In this document: positions 50,097-59,242 of the stretch, piece by piece
Layout: each line of letters starts with the position of its first letter
Numbering within the stretch: the first letter of the stretch is position 1
DNA from: Mesorhizobium sp. M00.F.Ca.ET.216.01.1.1
GTDB lineage: Bacteria; Pseudomonadota; Alphaproteobacteria; Rhizobiales; Rhizobiaceae
Assembly: GCF_004010325.2 (NCBI RefSeq)
Contig: NZ_SADR02000019.1
Coordinates: forward strand, 1-64,000
DNA: 64,000 nt
Direction of reading: 5' to 3'
Translations under genes and position numbers: made by a program
The notes under the pieces: model-generated
Databases searched by the model: none
What the model saw: only the letters and a program-made list of their open reading frames with translations
Told to the model about the DNA's origin: nothing

Positions 50097-50115
50097 CGGC
50101 CTTCGTTCAAACAGC

Positions 50116-51396
50116 TCAGCTTATCGTTTCCATCGTCCCGCCTGTCGGAATGTCAGGCGCGGTCTTGTTGTCGGTGATGACGAGATCATAGCCGCCATCG
50201 TCCTTCAGCCGCCACTGGCCGCCGACCAGGGGCGTTTTGGCGACGTTTTTGGCGGCAAAGGGCGGCAGCTTGCCACCGTCCCAGGCGATCGGCCCGACCA
50301 GCGTGTCGAGCTTGGTCGCGGCGATTGCCGCCGCCACCTTGTCGCCGTCGCCGGCTTCCTCAGCTCGTTTCATCACATCGACGGCGATTTCGAACAGCGC
50401 ATGGACGAAGCCGATCGGCTGCGTCCACTGCCGGCCGGTGGCCTTGGTGAAGCCTTCGGCGACCTGCGCCGAGCTTTCGCCGGTCAACGACGACTTGAAC
50501 GGATGGTTGGGCGTCCACCAGACTTCCGACGACAGATTGTGGCCGGATTTGCCAAGCGCCTCGACCGACTGCGGGAACAGGATTGCCTTGCCGATCGACG
50601 CCACCTTGGGCGTAAAACCCTGCTGCTTGGCCTGGTTCCAGAAGGTGGTGAAGTCGGGCGGGATCATCACGCCGGTGATGATCTCGCAGGAGGCGCCCTT
50701 GAATGCGTTGATCTGCGCCGAAAAATCATCGGTCAGATTCTGGTAGCGGCCGGTGTCGGTCAGCCCGTAACCGCCCTTGGCCAGCACCGGAGGGAAGCCC
50801 ACCGTGCCGTCGCCCCAGGCGTTGCCGTCGCCGTCATTGGGGAACAGGCCGCCAACCTTTTTGTTGGTCTCGACCTGCGCCCACATGTTGGTGAACACGG
50901 CGATGACGTCCTCCAGCCCCCAGAAGAAATGGTAGGCGTAGTTGAACAGCTTCCACGAGGCCGGGTCGCCGGGATTGCCTTGCTGGCCGATGAACCAGGG
51001 TTGCCATGGCGCCACTGTCGACAAGCATGGCACCTCCTCGGCCTCGCAAGTGGTGGCGACCGGGTTGGTGGTCTCCGGCGTCGAGGCGACAAGCATCAGA
51101 TTGACCTTGTCGTTGACGATCAGTTCCTTGGCGACTTCCGCCGCGCGGTTGGGGTTCGACTGGCTATCCTTGACCACGACCTCATAGTTGAGGCCGGCAG
51201 CCTTGGTGGCGGCAAGGAAACCATCGATGATGAACTTGTCGGCTTCGGCGAAGGCCGCCAGCGGGCCCGACTGCGGGCTGACATAGCCGAGCTTGATCGG
51301 CGCATTCTGCGCGATCGCCGGCATGGCGAGGCCCGATGTGCCGGCAAGCACACCGGTCGCGGCGGTGTTCCTGATGAATTCGCGTCTGGTGATCAT
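50116..51396 (-). CDS. Periplasmic substrate-binding protein of HAAT-type ABC importer (426 aa)
   Basis: A Tat-like signal (ITRREFIRNTAATGVLAGTS) ends near AMPAIAQ. The mature protein is a type I binding protein: IKLGYVSPQSGPLAAFAEAD, VNLMLVASTPETTNPVATTC. It is longer than LivK and rich in aromatic residues (APWQPWFIGQ, YAYHFFWGLE), which fits an aromatic ligand. Lies between maleylacetate reductase and livG in the same operon, so its ligand is probably a precursor of hydroxyquinol (inference). Confidence 0.85.
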   Translation of the reverse strand: MITRREFIRNTAATGVLAGTSGLAMPAIAQNAPIKLGYVSPQSGPLAAFAEADKFIIDGFLAATKAAGLNYEVVVKDSQSNPNRAAEVAKELIVNDKVNLMLVASTPETTNPVATTCEAEEVPCLSTVAPWQPWFIGQQGNPGDPASWKLFNYAYHFFWGLEDVIAVFTNMWAQVETNKKVGGLFPNDGDGNAWGDGTVGFPPVLAKGGYGLTDTGRYQNLTDDFSAQINAFKGASCEIITGVMIPPDFTTFWNQAKQQGFTPKVASIGKAILFPQSVEALGKSGHNLSSEVWWTPNHPFKSSLTGESSAQVAEGFTKATGRQWTQPIGFVHALFEIAVDVMKRAEEAGDGDKVAAAIAATKLDTLVGPIAWDGGKLPPFAAKNVAKTPLVGGQWRLKDDGGYDLVITDNKTAPDIPTGGTMETIS

Positions 51397-51435
51397 TGCT
51401 GTTCCTCCCTTTGTTACCTTCAGCTTTGCTCGTCT

Positions 51436-52497
51436 TCAGTCCTGCGGGCGTCTTCCCTCCCACGCGTCCTGCAACAGGGCGCGGATTGCGGCGCGGTCGA
51501 AGGGCCGCGGATTCCAGTATGGATTTTGCGTGGCGATCCCGGCGGCGCGGTCGAGGTCTGCCTGCTTGAGGCCGAGTTCGCTCAGTGTCAGCGGCGCGTC
51601 GATGGATTTGGCGAAATCGTGGAGGCCGCCACCGGCGCTGCCGCCGAAAATGTCGGCGACCGGCTGGAGCAGTTCAGGCACGGCGGCGGCGTTGAAGCCG
51701 ATCGTGTGCGGCAGCATTACCGCATGGGTCTCGGCATGCGGCATGTCGAAGGAACCGCCCAGCGTGTGGCAGATCTTGTGGTGCAGCGCCATGCCGACGG
51801 TGCCGAGCACCGTGCCGCACAGCCAGGCGCCGTAAAGCGCGTCGCCGCGGGCATCGAGGTTCTTCGGCTCCTTCACCAAAGCAGGCAGCGCGGCCTTCAG
51901 CGCGCGCAGCCCTTCGGTCGCCATTAGCGTCGACACTGGATTGCGGTCCTGCGCATAAAGCGCCTCGGCCGCGTGCGCCATGGCGTTGAGGCCGGAGGTG
52001 ACGCTCATCGCGACTGGCAAGCCTACTGTCAGCTCCGGATCGTAGATCACCACTTCCGGCAGGATCTTTGGGTCGCGCAGCGTGGTCTTCACGCCACCTT
52101 CGGTCTGGCCGAGGATAGGTGTCACCTCGGAGCCGGCATAGGTGGTCGGGATGACGATTTGCTGCAGATCTGTGCGCCAGGCGATCGCCTTGCCGAGGCC
52201 CGTGGTCGAGCCGCCACCGAGCGCGACGACACAGTCTGCATCGACTTCCTTCGCCTTGGCCATCGCCGCTTCGGTCACTTCGACCGGCGTGTGCATGGCC
52301 GCACCCGAAAAGGTGCCTGCCGCCAGCGTTCCAAGCGTCTTCGCCAGCGCCTCGCCATCGGCCGCCTGGTGCGGCGTCGACAGCACCAGCGCGCGTTTGC
52401 AGCCGAGTTTTTCGACCCAGCTTGCGACATCGGCCGAGGCGCCATTGCCGAACACGATATGCGCCGGGCTGCCGGAATAGGTGAAGGCTTGCGTCAT
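51436..52497 (-). CDS. Maleylacetate reductase (353 aa)
   Basis: NAD(P)H-dependent reduction of maleylacetate to 3-oxoadipate, the step after hydroxyquinol ring opening. The iron-alcohol-dehydrogenase fold is shown by VVALGGGSTTGLGKAIAWRT, IVIPTTYAGSEVTPILGQTE and the histidine-rich HHKICHTLGGSFDMPHAETH with AVMLPH. PTTYAGSE and GG-S-FD-PHAETHA are typical of this branch. The ATG overlaps the stop of the dioxygenase B gene by 4 bp. 3-Oxoadipate would enter the beta-ketoadipate pathway encoded elsewhere. Confidence 0.92.
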   Translation of the reverse strand: MTQAFTYSGSPAHIVFGNGASADVASWVEKLGCKRALVLSTPHQAADGEALAKTLGTLAAGTFSGAAMHTPVEVTEAAMAKAKEVDADCVVALGGGSTTGLGKAIAWRTDLQQIVIPTTYAGSEVTPILGQTEGGVKTTLRDPKILPEVVIYDPELTVGLPVAMSVTSGLNAMAHAAEALYAQDRNPVSTLMATEGLRALKAALPALVKEPKNLDARGDALYGAWLCGTVLGTVGMALHHKICHTLGGSFDMPHAETHAVMLPHTIGFNAAAVPELLQPVADIFGGSAGGGLHDFAKSIDAPLTLSELGLKQADLDRAAGIATQNPYWNPRPFDRAAIRALLQDAWEGRRPQD

Positions 52498-53369
52498 GCC
52501 GCCCGGCTCCCCTTGCGGGCCATAACCATGACGAAGCCGAAGTCGAGCGCCCAGCTTTCGCGGCCTTGCCCAGTGACGTGGTTGAAGTCGCCGACCAGTT
52601 CCGGCTTGACGCCGAACAGAGCGTCCTCATCGAGGCGCGGGTCGCCACGCTCGAACACTTGCGTTGTCAGCGTCTCGAAATTGTCGGCGCGGATGAGGAA
52701 GTGCAGATGTGCCGGCCGGCTGAGCGGATAGCCGATGCGGCCGAGCAATTGGCCGACCGGCCCGTCGTCGGGCACGCCGTAGCCAGCGGGCTTGACCGTG
52801 CGGTAGTGGAAGCGCCCCTCTCGGTCCGTGGTGAAGACGCCGCGCAGGTTGAATTCCGGCTGCAAATCGGGCTGCTGGTTCTCGTAGAACCCTTGCGAAT
52901 TCGCCTGCCAGGTTTCGACCGTCGCGCCTGCAATCGGCATGCCGTCGAGATCGGCGACGCGCCCTGAGACAGTCAGCGGCGCACCGACGCCGTCGAGGCA
53001 GATGTCGGCGCCGAGCGGCAGCCGTGGCGCATCGGCGCGATAGAACGGCCCGCGCCCGGTGTTGGGCGTCGCACCCTTCGGGCGGCGTGAATTGATCTCC
53101 TCGACGAGCGCGGTGACGCCGAGCAGATCTGAGAGCAAAACCCATTCCTGCCGCTTCTCATCGCTGGCGTGGCCGATTTCGGTGAGGAAGGCGATGGCTT
53201 GCCGCCAGTCAGCAGCGGTGGGGCGGGTTTCCCGAACGATCTGGTGGAGATGGTCGACGACGCTGGCCAGGAATTGCGGCAGAGGCCCGGCCTTGGCCCT
53301 GAGCAGGCGCTGGGCGACCAGTTCTGACGAGTTGGTCTCATTGAACGATGATGTGCCGGCCTGCGCCAT
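52494..53369 (-). CDS. Hydroxyquinol-type intradiol 1,2-dioxygenase, copy B (291 aa)
   Basis: First gene of the operon. It has the N-terminal dimer part (FLASVVDHLHQIVRETRPTA), ETWQANSQGFYENQQPDLQP, AGYGVPDDGPVG and the ligand segment RPAHLHFLIRADNFETLTTQ. It shares the overall plan with copy A (44018-44902) but differs at many positions, including the segment before PDDG (AGYGV versus KFYPI), so the two may cleave different ring substrates. The gene lies 91 bp from the divergent LysR gene. Confidence 0.86.
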   Translation of the reverse strand: MAQAGTSSFNETNSSELVAQRLLRAKAGPLPQFLASVVDHLHQIVRETRPTAADWRQAIAFLTEIGHASDEKRQEWVLLSDLLGVTALVEEINSRRPKGATPNTGRGPFYRADAPRLPLGADICLDGVGAPLTVSGRVADLDGMPIAGATVETWQANSQGFYENQQPDLQPEFNLRGVFTTDREGRFHYRTVKPAGYGVPDDGPVGQLLGRIGYPLSRPAHLHFLIRADNFETLTTQVFERGDPRLDEDALFGVKPELVGDFNHVTGQGRESWALDFGFVMVMARKGSRAA

Positions 53370-53443
53370 GGTCCTCCCCGGTTTTTACCTCGTGGGGAAC
53401 CATAACGCAGGCCGTGCAGGAAGATGATGATTTCTCCTCAGAT

Positions 53444-53461
53444 TAACATATCATATCGTTA
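53444..53461. promoter_or_regulatory. Palindromic AT-rich site in the LysR-operon gap
   Basis: TAAC-N10-GTTA with ATAT on both sides of the centre, ending at the LysR ATG. It fits a LysR-type T-N11-A-like operator; placement over the LysR start suggests autoregulation and control of the divergent operon. Confidence 0.45.
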
Positions 53462-54411
53462 TGAAGCTTGACGAAAGGCATCTAATTCAGCTCGCGGCGG
53501 TGGTCCAGGCCGGTGGGGTCACCGAGGGCGCGGCGTTGATCGGCCTGTCGCAGCCGGCCGTCTCGCGCACTTTGTCGATGCTGGAGAAGCGGCTGGGCGA
53601 GCCGCTGTTCCTCAAAGGCCGCCGGCCGTTGCAGCCGACGCCGCTCGGCCGGGCGCTCGCCGATCATGGCCAGGTCATGCTGGCGGCATCGCGCAAGGCT
53701 TCGGATATCGTCGCCAATTTCAGCCAGGGACGATCGGGCGTGGTGCGGGTCGGCGGCACGCCATTCTTCATGGATGCGCTGATCTCCGGCATGATCGCCG
53801 ATTTCCAGAACGCCTATCCGGATGTGCGTGTCGACCAGAGCTACGGCTATCTCTCGGATTTGCGCGCCGCGATCAACGCCGACCGCATCGATCTTGCCGT
53901 GTGTCCGATCGACATCTTGGAAGAAGGGTCGGGCATGGAATTCCGCGAGATCCTGCCCGGCCGCAATGTCGTCGCCTGTCGCGCAACGCATCCGTTGCTG
54001 CTGCGGCGCAAGTTGAAGACCGGCGACCTGCTCGACTATCCCTGGATAGCGCCGCCGCCCGGCAGCCCGCTGCTCGAGGATCTGCGCAGCTTGCTGCTGT
54101 CGCTCGGCGCCACGGAGATAAAAATCCGCTATTCCGGCGGCTCGCTGACCAGCGCCATCAACTACATGAAGGAAACCGACGCGCTGACCGTGCTGCCACA
54201 TAGCGTCGTCTTCGCATTTCGCAAGGAGAAGTCGATTACGGCGCTTCCGGTGGCCATTCCGCATCCTGAGCGGGCGCTCGGTCTGCTCAGGCTTGCCGAT
54301 ACGCCGCGTGCGCCCGCCGTAGATGCTTTCGCCCGGCACATCCGCCAGAGCTTCGACAATCTCAAGCACCTCATCAAGCGCCATGAGCAGGCGGTTGTCT
54401 GGGGCGCTTAG
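53461..54411 (+). CDS. LysR-family regulator of the hydroxyquinol operon (316 aa)
   Basis: The N-terminal winged HTH begins ERHLIQLAAVVQAGGVTEGA and includes LIGLSQPAVSRTLSMLEKRL; the effector domain from about residue 95 starts VVRVGGTPFFMDALISGMIA. It faces away from the catabolic operon with 91 bp between starts, the standard arrangement of LysR activators with their targets. The effector is probably hydroxyquinol, maleylacetate or the aromatic substrate. GalR/PcaQ-like subgroup cannot be settled by eye. Confidence 0.9.
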   Translation: MKLDERHLIQLAAVVQAGGVTEGAALIGLSQPAVSRTLSMLEKRLGEPLFLKGRRPLQPTPLGRALADHGQVMLAASRKASDIVANFSQGRSGVVRVGGTPFFMDALISGMIADFQNAYPDVRVDQSYGYLSDLRAAINADRIDLAVCPIDILEEGSGMEFREILPGRNVVACRATHPLLLRRKLKTGDLLDYPWIAPPPGSPLLEDLRSLLLSLGATEIKIRYSGGSLTSAINYMKETDALTVLPHSVVFAFRKEKSITALPVAIPHPERALGLLRLADTPRAPAVDAFARHIRQSFDNLKHLIKRHEQAVVWGA

Positions 54412-54416
54412 AGTGC

Positions 54417-54799
54417 TCAGCCACTATCTAGAAAAGGTTTGAGTTTCTGGTTGTGCTCGACGAGGAAGCGGTTGATTGCCGCCTGAAGGTCGACGACGGA
54501 GTGGAAGACGCCTCGCTTGAGACGACGCTTCGACAATTTGGCGAAGAAGCCTTCGACCGCGTTGAGCCACGAGCACGAGGTCGGCGTGAAGTGGAAGGTG
54601 AAGCGCTGATGGCGATCGAGCCAGGCACGCACTTTGGGGTGCTTGTGAGCGGCGTAGTTGTCGAGGATGACGTGGACGGCCTTGCCGGCCGGCACTTGCG
54701 CGTCGATGGCGTTGAGGAAGCGGATGAACTCCTGATGGCGGTGTCGCTGCATGTTCTTGCCGATCACGGTGCCGTCGAGCACGTTGAGGGCGGCTTTTT
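54417..54799 (-). mobile_element. IS630-family transposase fragment
   Basis: Minus-strand VIGKNMQRHRHQEFIRFLNA, VHVILDNYAAHKHPKVRAWL and FTPTSCSWLNAVEGFFAKLS are the second and third catalytic acidic regions (D and E) of an IS630 DDE transposase. The N-terminal half is missing at about 54800 and the C-terminus stops early (PFLDSG). It has cut the next gene (54790-54952). Confidence 0.82.
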
Positions 54800-54952
54800 G
54801 TTGGCAATCATATACGTGAAATAACCGACCGTGATGGCACACCCTATCGAAATGATCGGCGGGACGAATAGGATTGTCGCCCGAGCAATTGCCTGCCAGC
54901 GTTTAAATAGGCTGGCTTTGGGAAGTTCATCCTCCTCAATAAGGTCAGCCAT
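54790..54952 (-). pseudogene. N-terminal fragment of a small membrane protein
   Basis: MADLIEEDELPKASLFKRWQ followed by one hydrophobic helix ILFVPPIISIGCAITVGYFT, then the sequence runs into the IS630 fragment. About 50 genuine codons remain. Function unknown. Confidence 0.5.
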
Positions 54953-55113
54953 TCCACTCTCCCCGAGCGTTTGTAGGACGCTACTAACGATGCCCTACAT
55001 TAGTTAAAATGCGGATACAGCTCTATCGGAGGATTGAGGATAGATGCGCCGGCCTAACCCGCGGCGCGCGGTCGCCGGCTGAGGAAACCTGGGGGCGTGT
55101 CTATGAGGCGGTC

Positions 55114-55392
55114 CTAAAAGCGATCGTTCACCGGCGTGATCCGGGCATGTCCGAACAGGAGAGATGAGTTGCGCTCCAGCCGCACGATCGAAGGAGGCTT
55201 TATGCGCATCCTCTGGCCCTCCGCGAAGGCTAGGGCGAAAGATTTCAGTGCGAAGGAGTAGGTGCGCTCTTCGTCATCTTCGACCACGTGCACGAACCAT
55301 TCGCCGTCGGCCTCAAACAGTTCAACTCGGGTTCCCAAGAGCCCGCCATAGCTGACCAGATAACCACGGACATCGCGTTGGGGATTAGGCAC
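55114..55392 (-). CDS. Small hypothetical protein (92 aa)
   Basis: A soluble protein with strand-rich composition: RGYLVSYGGLLGTRVELFEA, DGEWFVHVVEDDEERTYSFA, then SFALAFAEGQRMRIKPPSIV. AAGGGAGGAAAGCAGTGCC lies before the start, a good ribosome site. No known family. It stands alone between the IS630 scar and the right repeat. Confidence 0.6.
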   Translation of the reverse strand: MPNPQRDVRGYLVSYGGLLGTRVELFEADGEWFVHVVEDDEERTYSFALKSFALAFAEGQRMRIKPPSIVRLERNSSLLFGHARITPVNDRF

Positions 55393-55661
55393 TGCTTTCC
55401 TCCCTTATGTCGAAACGGAACGATGGTACCTTTTCTCCTCAATACGAAACTATGACATACCTCACATGGCTTTCGCCTGCCAGCAGCAATGGGCGGCGCC
55501 GCACAAATGGGAAGGGAAAGGCGCAGCGCCAAAAACCTCCCGCGGGCCGTCCGGCGCGGGCAGCGGGATTGCCGCGAAGCCGGACGTTGAAACCCACGCA
55601 GAAATGAGCCACGGTCTTCAGGCTTGCGCCCTCGACATTGTCGTGTCGTCCCTGGCCATTG

Positions 55662-56050
55662 GGCGGCTGGTAAGGTTGAGGTGTGAACGCCTCGCCACGC
55701 GAAGTTGCGCGTTTAACGTCAGTATTGTAGATGCTCGCATCGAGTGCAATCACCTCCCTACTTGCCCTCCACTTGGCGAGCAGAGAGGATAGCCTTCGCA
55801 CCTTCAAGAAATAGGCGGTGACATTCGCCCAGTCGCCTGCACCTCGCCGCCGATGCTTGAAATCACATCGGCCCAACCTTGCGTCCGCCGATTCGGGCCG
55901 ACGGCCGGGAACGCTGAAACCGGTCTGCAGCTGCGGACAGATCGAGTCGAGACGCCCGTCCGCTTGGCCCCGCATCAAGGCGGGACGGATGACGGTCCTG
56001 GCTGAGTCATTGTAGCGGATGGGGCGATGCGAGCGCTTCGGCCCCTAATG
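55662..56050. repeat. Diverged direct repeat, right copy (about 389 bp)
   Basis: Second copy of 43472-43889, same orientation, with short deletions. Begins GCGGCTGGTA and ends near GCGCTTCGG-CTAATG. The distance between copies is about 12.2 kb, enclosing the complete hydroxyquinol operon and its regulator. Confidence 0.8.
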
Positions 56051-56112
56051 TCCAGACAGTGATCCTGAACCGATCGCGAGCAGGAACTGCTGGGAGAGAA
56101 CCATCCACTTCG

Positions 56113-56991
56113 TTACGAACCCCAGACCGATCCTGGCAGCGCGTCGAGCGGGATCTTCAGATAACGGCGGCCATTTTCCTCGACCTGAGGCAGTTCCCCT
56201 CCGCGGATATTGACTTGCAGGGCATGCAAAATGAGCTTTGGCATCGGCAATGTCCTGTCGCGGGCCTCTCGAAGTCTGATGAAGTCGCTCTGTGATTGGC
56301 CGGCGACATGCGGGTTATTTTCTTTCTGCTCCGCCACCGAACTTTCCCACAGAGCCTGGCGCCCTCCCGGCATATAGTCATGCCCGGTGAAGAGGCGGGT
56401 CTGGTCGGGCAGGCTCAAAATGTCCTGAATCGACTGCCACAGGTTGGCTGCACTTCCGCCTGGAAAATCTGCGCGGGCGGAGCCGCTGTCGGGCATGAAA
56501 AGTGTGTCGTGAATGAACGCTGCATCGCCGATGACATAGCTGATCGACGCCAATGTGTGTCCTGGCGAGTGCATGACGCGGGCTTCTAACTCGCCAATGT
56601 TGAACGTCTCGCCGTCGCAAAACAGCCGATCCCATTGTGAGCCGTTGCACGCGAGATCCGGGCAGTTATAGATCTGTTGCCAGATCTGCTGCACTTCCTT
56701 CACATGCTCGCCGATCGCTGTCGGCACGCCGGTGTGTGACTTGAGGTAACGTGCGGCCGAAAAGTGATCTGCATGCGGATGGGTATCCAGAATCCACTCG
56801 AGCTTCAGATCGTGGCTGTTGACATAGTGGAGGATGACGTCCGCATTTGTCGTTGTTGTCGAGCCAGACTTCTCGTCAAAATCGAGCACCGGGTCGATGA
56901 TGGCGCATTTACGCGTATTTGGGCATGCAACGACATACTGGATGCTGCCCGTGCGAGCATCGTAGAACCCAGCGACTTCAGGCTTTTGCAT
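56113..56991 (-). CDS. ETHE1/BLH-like metallo-beta-lactamase-fold protein, probable persulfide dioxygenase (292 aa)
   Basis: The zinc/iron site THPHADHFSAARYLKSHTGV (HxHxDH) and later MHSPGHTLASISYVI, FIHDTLFMPDSGSARADFPG and LFTGHDYMPGG match the ETHE1-like sulfur dioxygenase branch rather than glyoxalase II. YDARTGSIQYVVACPNTRKC near the start is typical of rhizobial BLH proteins. The ATG (56991) lies inside the last codons of the class V PLP gene, so the two are translationally coupled. It could oxidise the persulfide made by the partner enzyme. Confidence 0.82.
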   Translation of the reverse strand: MQKPEVAGFYDARTGSIQYVVACPNTRKCAIIDPVLDFDEKSGSTTTTNADVILHYVNSHDLKLEWILDTHPHADHFSAARYLKSHTGVPTAIGEHVKEVQQIWQQIYNCPDLACNGSQWDRLFCDGETFNIGELEARVMHSPGHTLASISYVIGDAAFIHDTLFMPDSGSARADFPGGSAANLWQSIQDILSLPDQTRLFTGHDYMPGGRQALWESSVAEQKENNPHVAGQSQSDFIRLREARDRTLPMPKLILHALQVNIRGGELPQVEENGRRYLKIPLDALPGSVWGS

Positions 56992-58483
56992 AGGCTGTGG
57001 CATCTTTGGCTGCGGCTCGCGGAAAGAATATCGCCCGGCTCGGATCGACGTCGTAGTCGGGTTCGAAGGTCGTTGCATCGGCCGCAATCTGCGCCACTGA
57101 ATCGAGAATGAACTGTACCTTCTCGTCGGGTAGCAGGACGCTGAAATTCAGCCGGATGAACCCGGGTTTTTTGATTTCGTCTCCGGAGAGAATGGCTTGC
57201 CTGATCTCCTCGGACTGCTGGTCATCGATCGACAGCAGTCGGTGGACGTATGGCCCGGCACAGGCGCAGCCACCGCGAGCCTGGATACCGAATCGGTCGC
57301 TCAGCATGCGCGTGATCAACTGCTGGTGGACGTAGCCGCCCTTTCCGTTTTTCACCCGGAAGGAAAAAAACGGCAGCCGGTCAGGGTCGGATAGACCGAG
57401 GAGCTCCAGGTGCGGCACGTCTTTCCAAGCGCGGAATGCACGCTGCGCAAGCTCGCGATTGCGCGTTACCATCGCATCAAGCCCGATCGCATCCTTGACC
57501 ATGAACGCCAGCGCGGCTCGTATGTCGCCGACCACGTTCGGCGTGCCGGCTTCCTCGCGGGCCTCAAGACTATCGCTGTAATCGTGTGTCTGCGGCGACA
57601 CGAACTTCACCGTCCCGCCACCTGGCCATGACGGTTTTTTTGTCGAAAGTCCGTCGCGACGAAGGATCAAGATCCCGGAGGCACCGGGACCGCCGATGAA
57701 CTTGTGAGGCGAAACAACGATGGCGTCGATCTCTGCATCGGGGGCGGGCGACATGGAAATCGGCACATAGGGGCCCGCGCCCGCATAGTCCCAGATCATC
57801 TTTGCACCGGCAGCCTTCACAATCGTGGTGATCGTCGCGACATCGCTGGTGATACCCGTGATGTTCGATGCAGCAGACAGCGTGCATATCGTCAGATCTG
57901 GCGATCCGTCGCGGAGCGCATCTTTGAGAAGGGACAGGTCAGGCCCGCCGGACGGATGCTCGGCGATTTCAACAATCTCTGCTCCGCTTTCCCGCCAGGG
58001 CAAAATGTTGGAGTGATGCTCGTAGGGGCCGATAATGATCCGAGCGCCCTTGCCCGCGGCGGCGGCTTCAGCGACGCCGAAGAGCTTAACGAGCCGGTTT
58101 ATCCCCGACGTCGCGCCGGAGCCGGTGAAGATCACGGCATGCCGTTCGGTGGCCCCGCAGAACCCACCGATCAGTTCGCGTGCCTCCCGCCGCATCCGGG
58201 TCATGAATCCTCCGCAGTAGGAGGCTTCCGTGTGACTGTTGGCGTAGTAGGGGAGCACCTCCTCCAGAACGAAGCGCTCGATCTGGTGGAGTGCGCGGCC
58301 GGATGCGACATAGTCGGCGTAAACCAGGTCTTTTTTCCCGTACGGCCCAACTATTTTCGCGGTCGACCCGACGAGCCCAGCTCGAAGGTCTCCAGTCACG
58401 CCGGCCTTTTTCAGACTCTGGCGGAACTGGGAAAGCGGGGTTTCGGTCTGTCTTACCGCTAGGCGAGCAGCGTCCACGGTCAT
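56978..58483 (-). CDS. SufS-like class V PLP-dependent enzyme (cysteine desulfurase/lyase type), about 501 aa
   Basis: The fold-type I enzyme shows IGPYEHHSNILPWRESGAEI, the PLP lysine in VVSPHKFIGGPGASGILILR, and a cysteine loop RFGIQARGGCACAGPYVHRL, where desulfurases hold the catalytic Cys. At about 500 residues it is longer than SufS (about 410), with extra N- and C-terminal parts. This long group often pairs with metallo-beta-lactamase-fold proteins. The start is uncertain: ATG 58483, GTG 58477 (best spacing to AAGGAGA) or GTG 58507. A divergent Lrp gene begins 93 bp away. Substrate is likely a sulfur amino acid. Confidence 0.8.
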   Translation of the reverse strand: MTVDAARLAVRQTETPLSQFRQSLKKAGVTGDLRAGLVGSTAKIVGPYGKKDLVYADYVASGRALHQIERFVLEEVLPYYANSHTEASYCGGFMTRMRREARELIGGFCGATERHAVIFTGSGATSGINRLVKLFGVAEAAAAGKGARIIIGPYEHHSNILPWRESGAEIVEIAEHPSGGPDLSLLKDALRDGSPDLTICTLSAASNITGITSDVATITTIVKAAGAKMIWDYAGAGPYVPISMSPAPDAEIDAIVVSPHKFIGGPGASGILILRRDGLSTKKPSWPGGGTVKFVSPQTHDYSDSLEAREEAGTPNVVGDIRAALAFMVKDAIGLDAMVTRNRELAQRAFRAWKDVPHLELLGLSDPDRLPFFSFRVKNGKGGYVHQQLITRMLSDRFGIQARGGCACAGPYVHRLLSIDDQQSEEIRQAILSGDEIKKPGFIRLNFSVLLPDEKVQFILDSVAQIAADATTFEPDYDVDPSRAIFFPRAAAKDATAYAKA

Positions 58484-58576
58484 TCTCCTTGGCTCGGATA
58501 TTGACACAGATCGTAACCTGCTCCACGGTCAAAAAATTCACCTATTTTCTGCGAATTTCTGCAAAAGACGTGTCAA

Positions 58577-59059
58577 ATGAACGGTGAACTAAAGAAAATT
58601 GACGCATTTGATATGAAGATTCTGACGGCCATGCAGATCGACGCGAACCTCTCGCAGCGTGATCTGGCGGAGAAGGTCGGTCTCTCTCAAAATGCTTGCT
58701 GGCGGCGGCTCCAGCGCCTCCACTTTCTCGGTCTGATACGCGGATCGCACAGCGATATCGATCTCCAAGCGCTGGGGCTCGACCTGACCGTCTTCGTGAT
58801 GATCCGCACTCGCCACCATTCCAAGGAATGGAGTGAAGGCTTCCGTGCTCATGTCGAACGGCTGCCGGAGGTGATCGATTTCTATCGGATCGGCGGGGAG
58901 TGGGACTATCTGATCAAGGTCGTGACGAAAGGCATGTCCGGCTACGATGCGTTCTATCAGAAGCTGATCACGAACTTCGACCTTGCGACGGTGACGGGCT
59001 TCTTTTCGATGGAAGCGATCATCAACAATCGTCCGGTGGATCTGAGCAAACTGCGATGA
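58577..59059 (+). CDS. Lrp/AsnC-family regulator (160 aa)
   Basis: HTH region KIDAFDMKILTAMQIDANLS, QRDLAEKVGLSQNACWRRLQ and the RAM/effector domain with VIDFYRIGGEWDYLIKVVTK. Members sense amino acids and regulate transport or catabolism. Divergent to the SufS-like/ETHE1-like pair and on the same side as the amino-acid importer, so a local regulator of amino-acid catabolism is likely. DNA just before the start is AT-rich, fitting a shared promoter zone. Confidence 0.88.
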   Translation: MNGELKKIDAFDMKILTAMQIDANLSQRDLAEKVGLSQNACWRRLQRLHFLGLIRGSHSDIDLQALGLDLTVFVMIRTRHHSKEWSEGFRAHVERLPEVIDFYRIGGEWDYLIKVVTKGMSGYDAFYQKLITNFDLATVTGFFSMEAIINNRPVDLSKLR

Positions 59060-59242
59060 GCCAGCTTATGCAGTCGAATCTTCGTAAGCGCTGTTCTGTC
59101 CCACCTTCCGGTTCACGGTCTGATCGTCGATGTTCGGGGTCGCCGACGTTACTTCTGTAACGTGTCCGCACACTTCCCGGCAAGGCGATGACGCGGTAGG
59201 GTGCCCGAACGTGCGCCCGACCATCCCACCCGGAGGCTCCGT

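Noticed and set aside
50023..51927. 634-aa plus-strand frame across the binding-protein and reductase genes
   Set aside because: Antisense to two genes with clear motifs; translation is His/Arg/Gly-rich with no fold.
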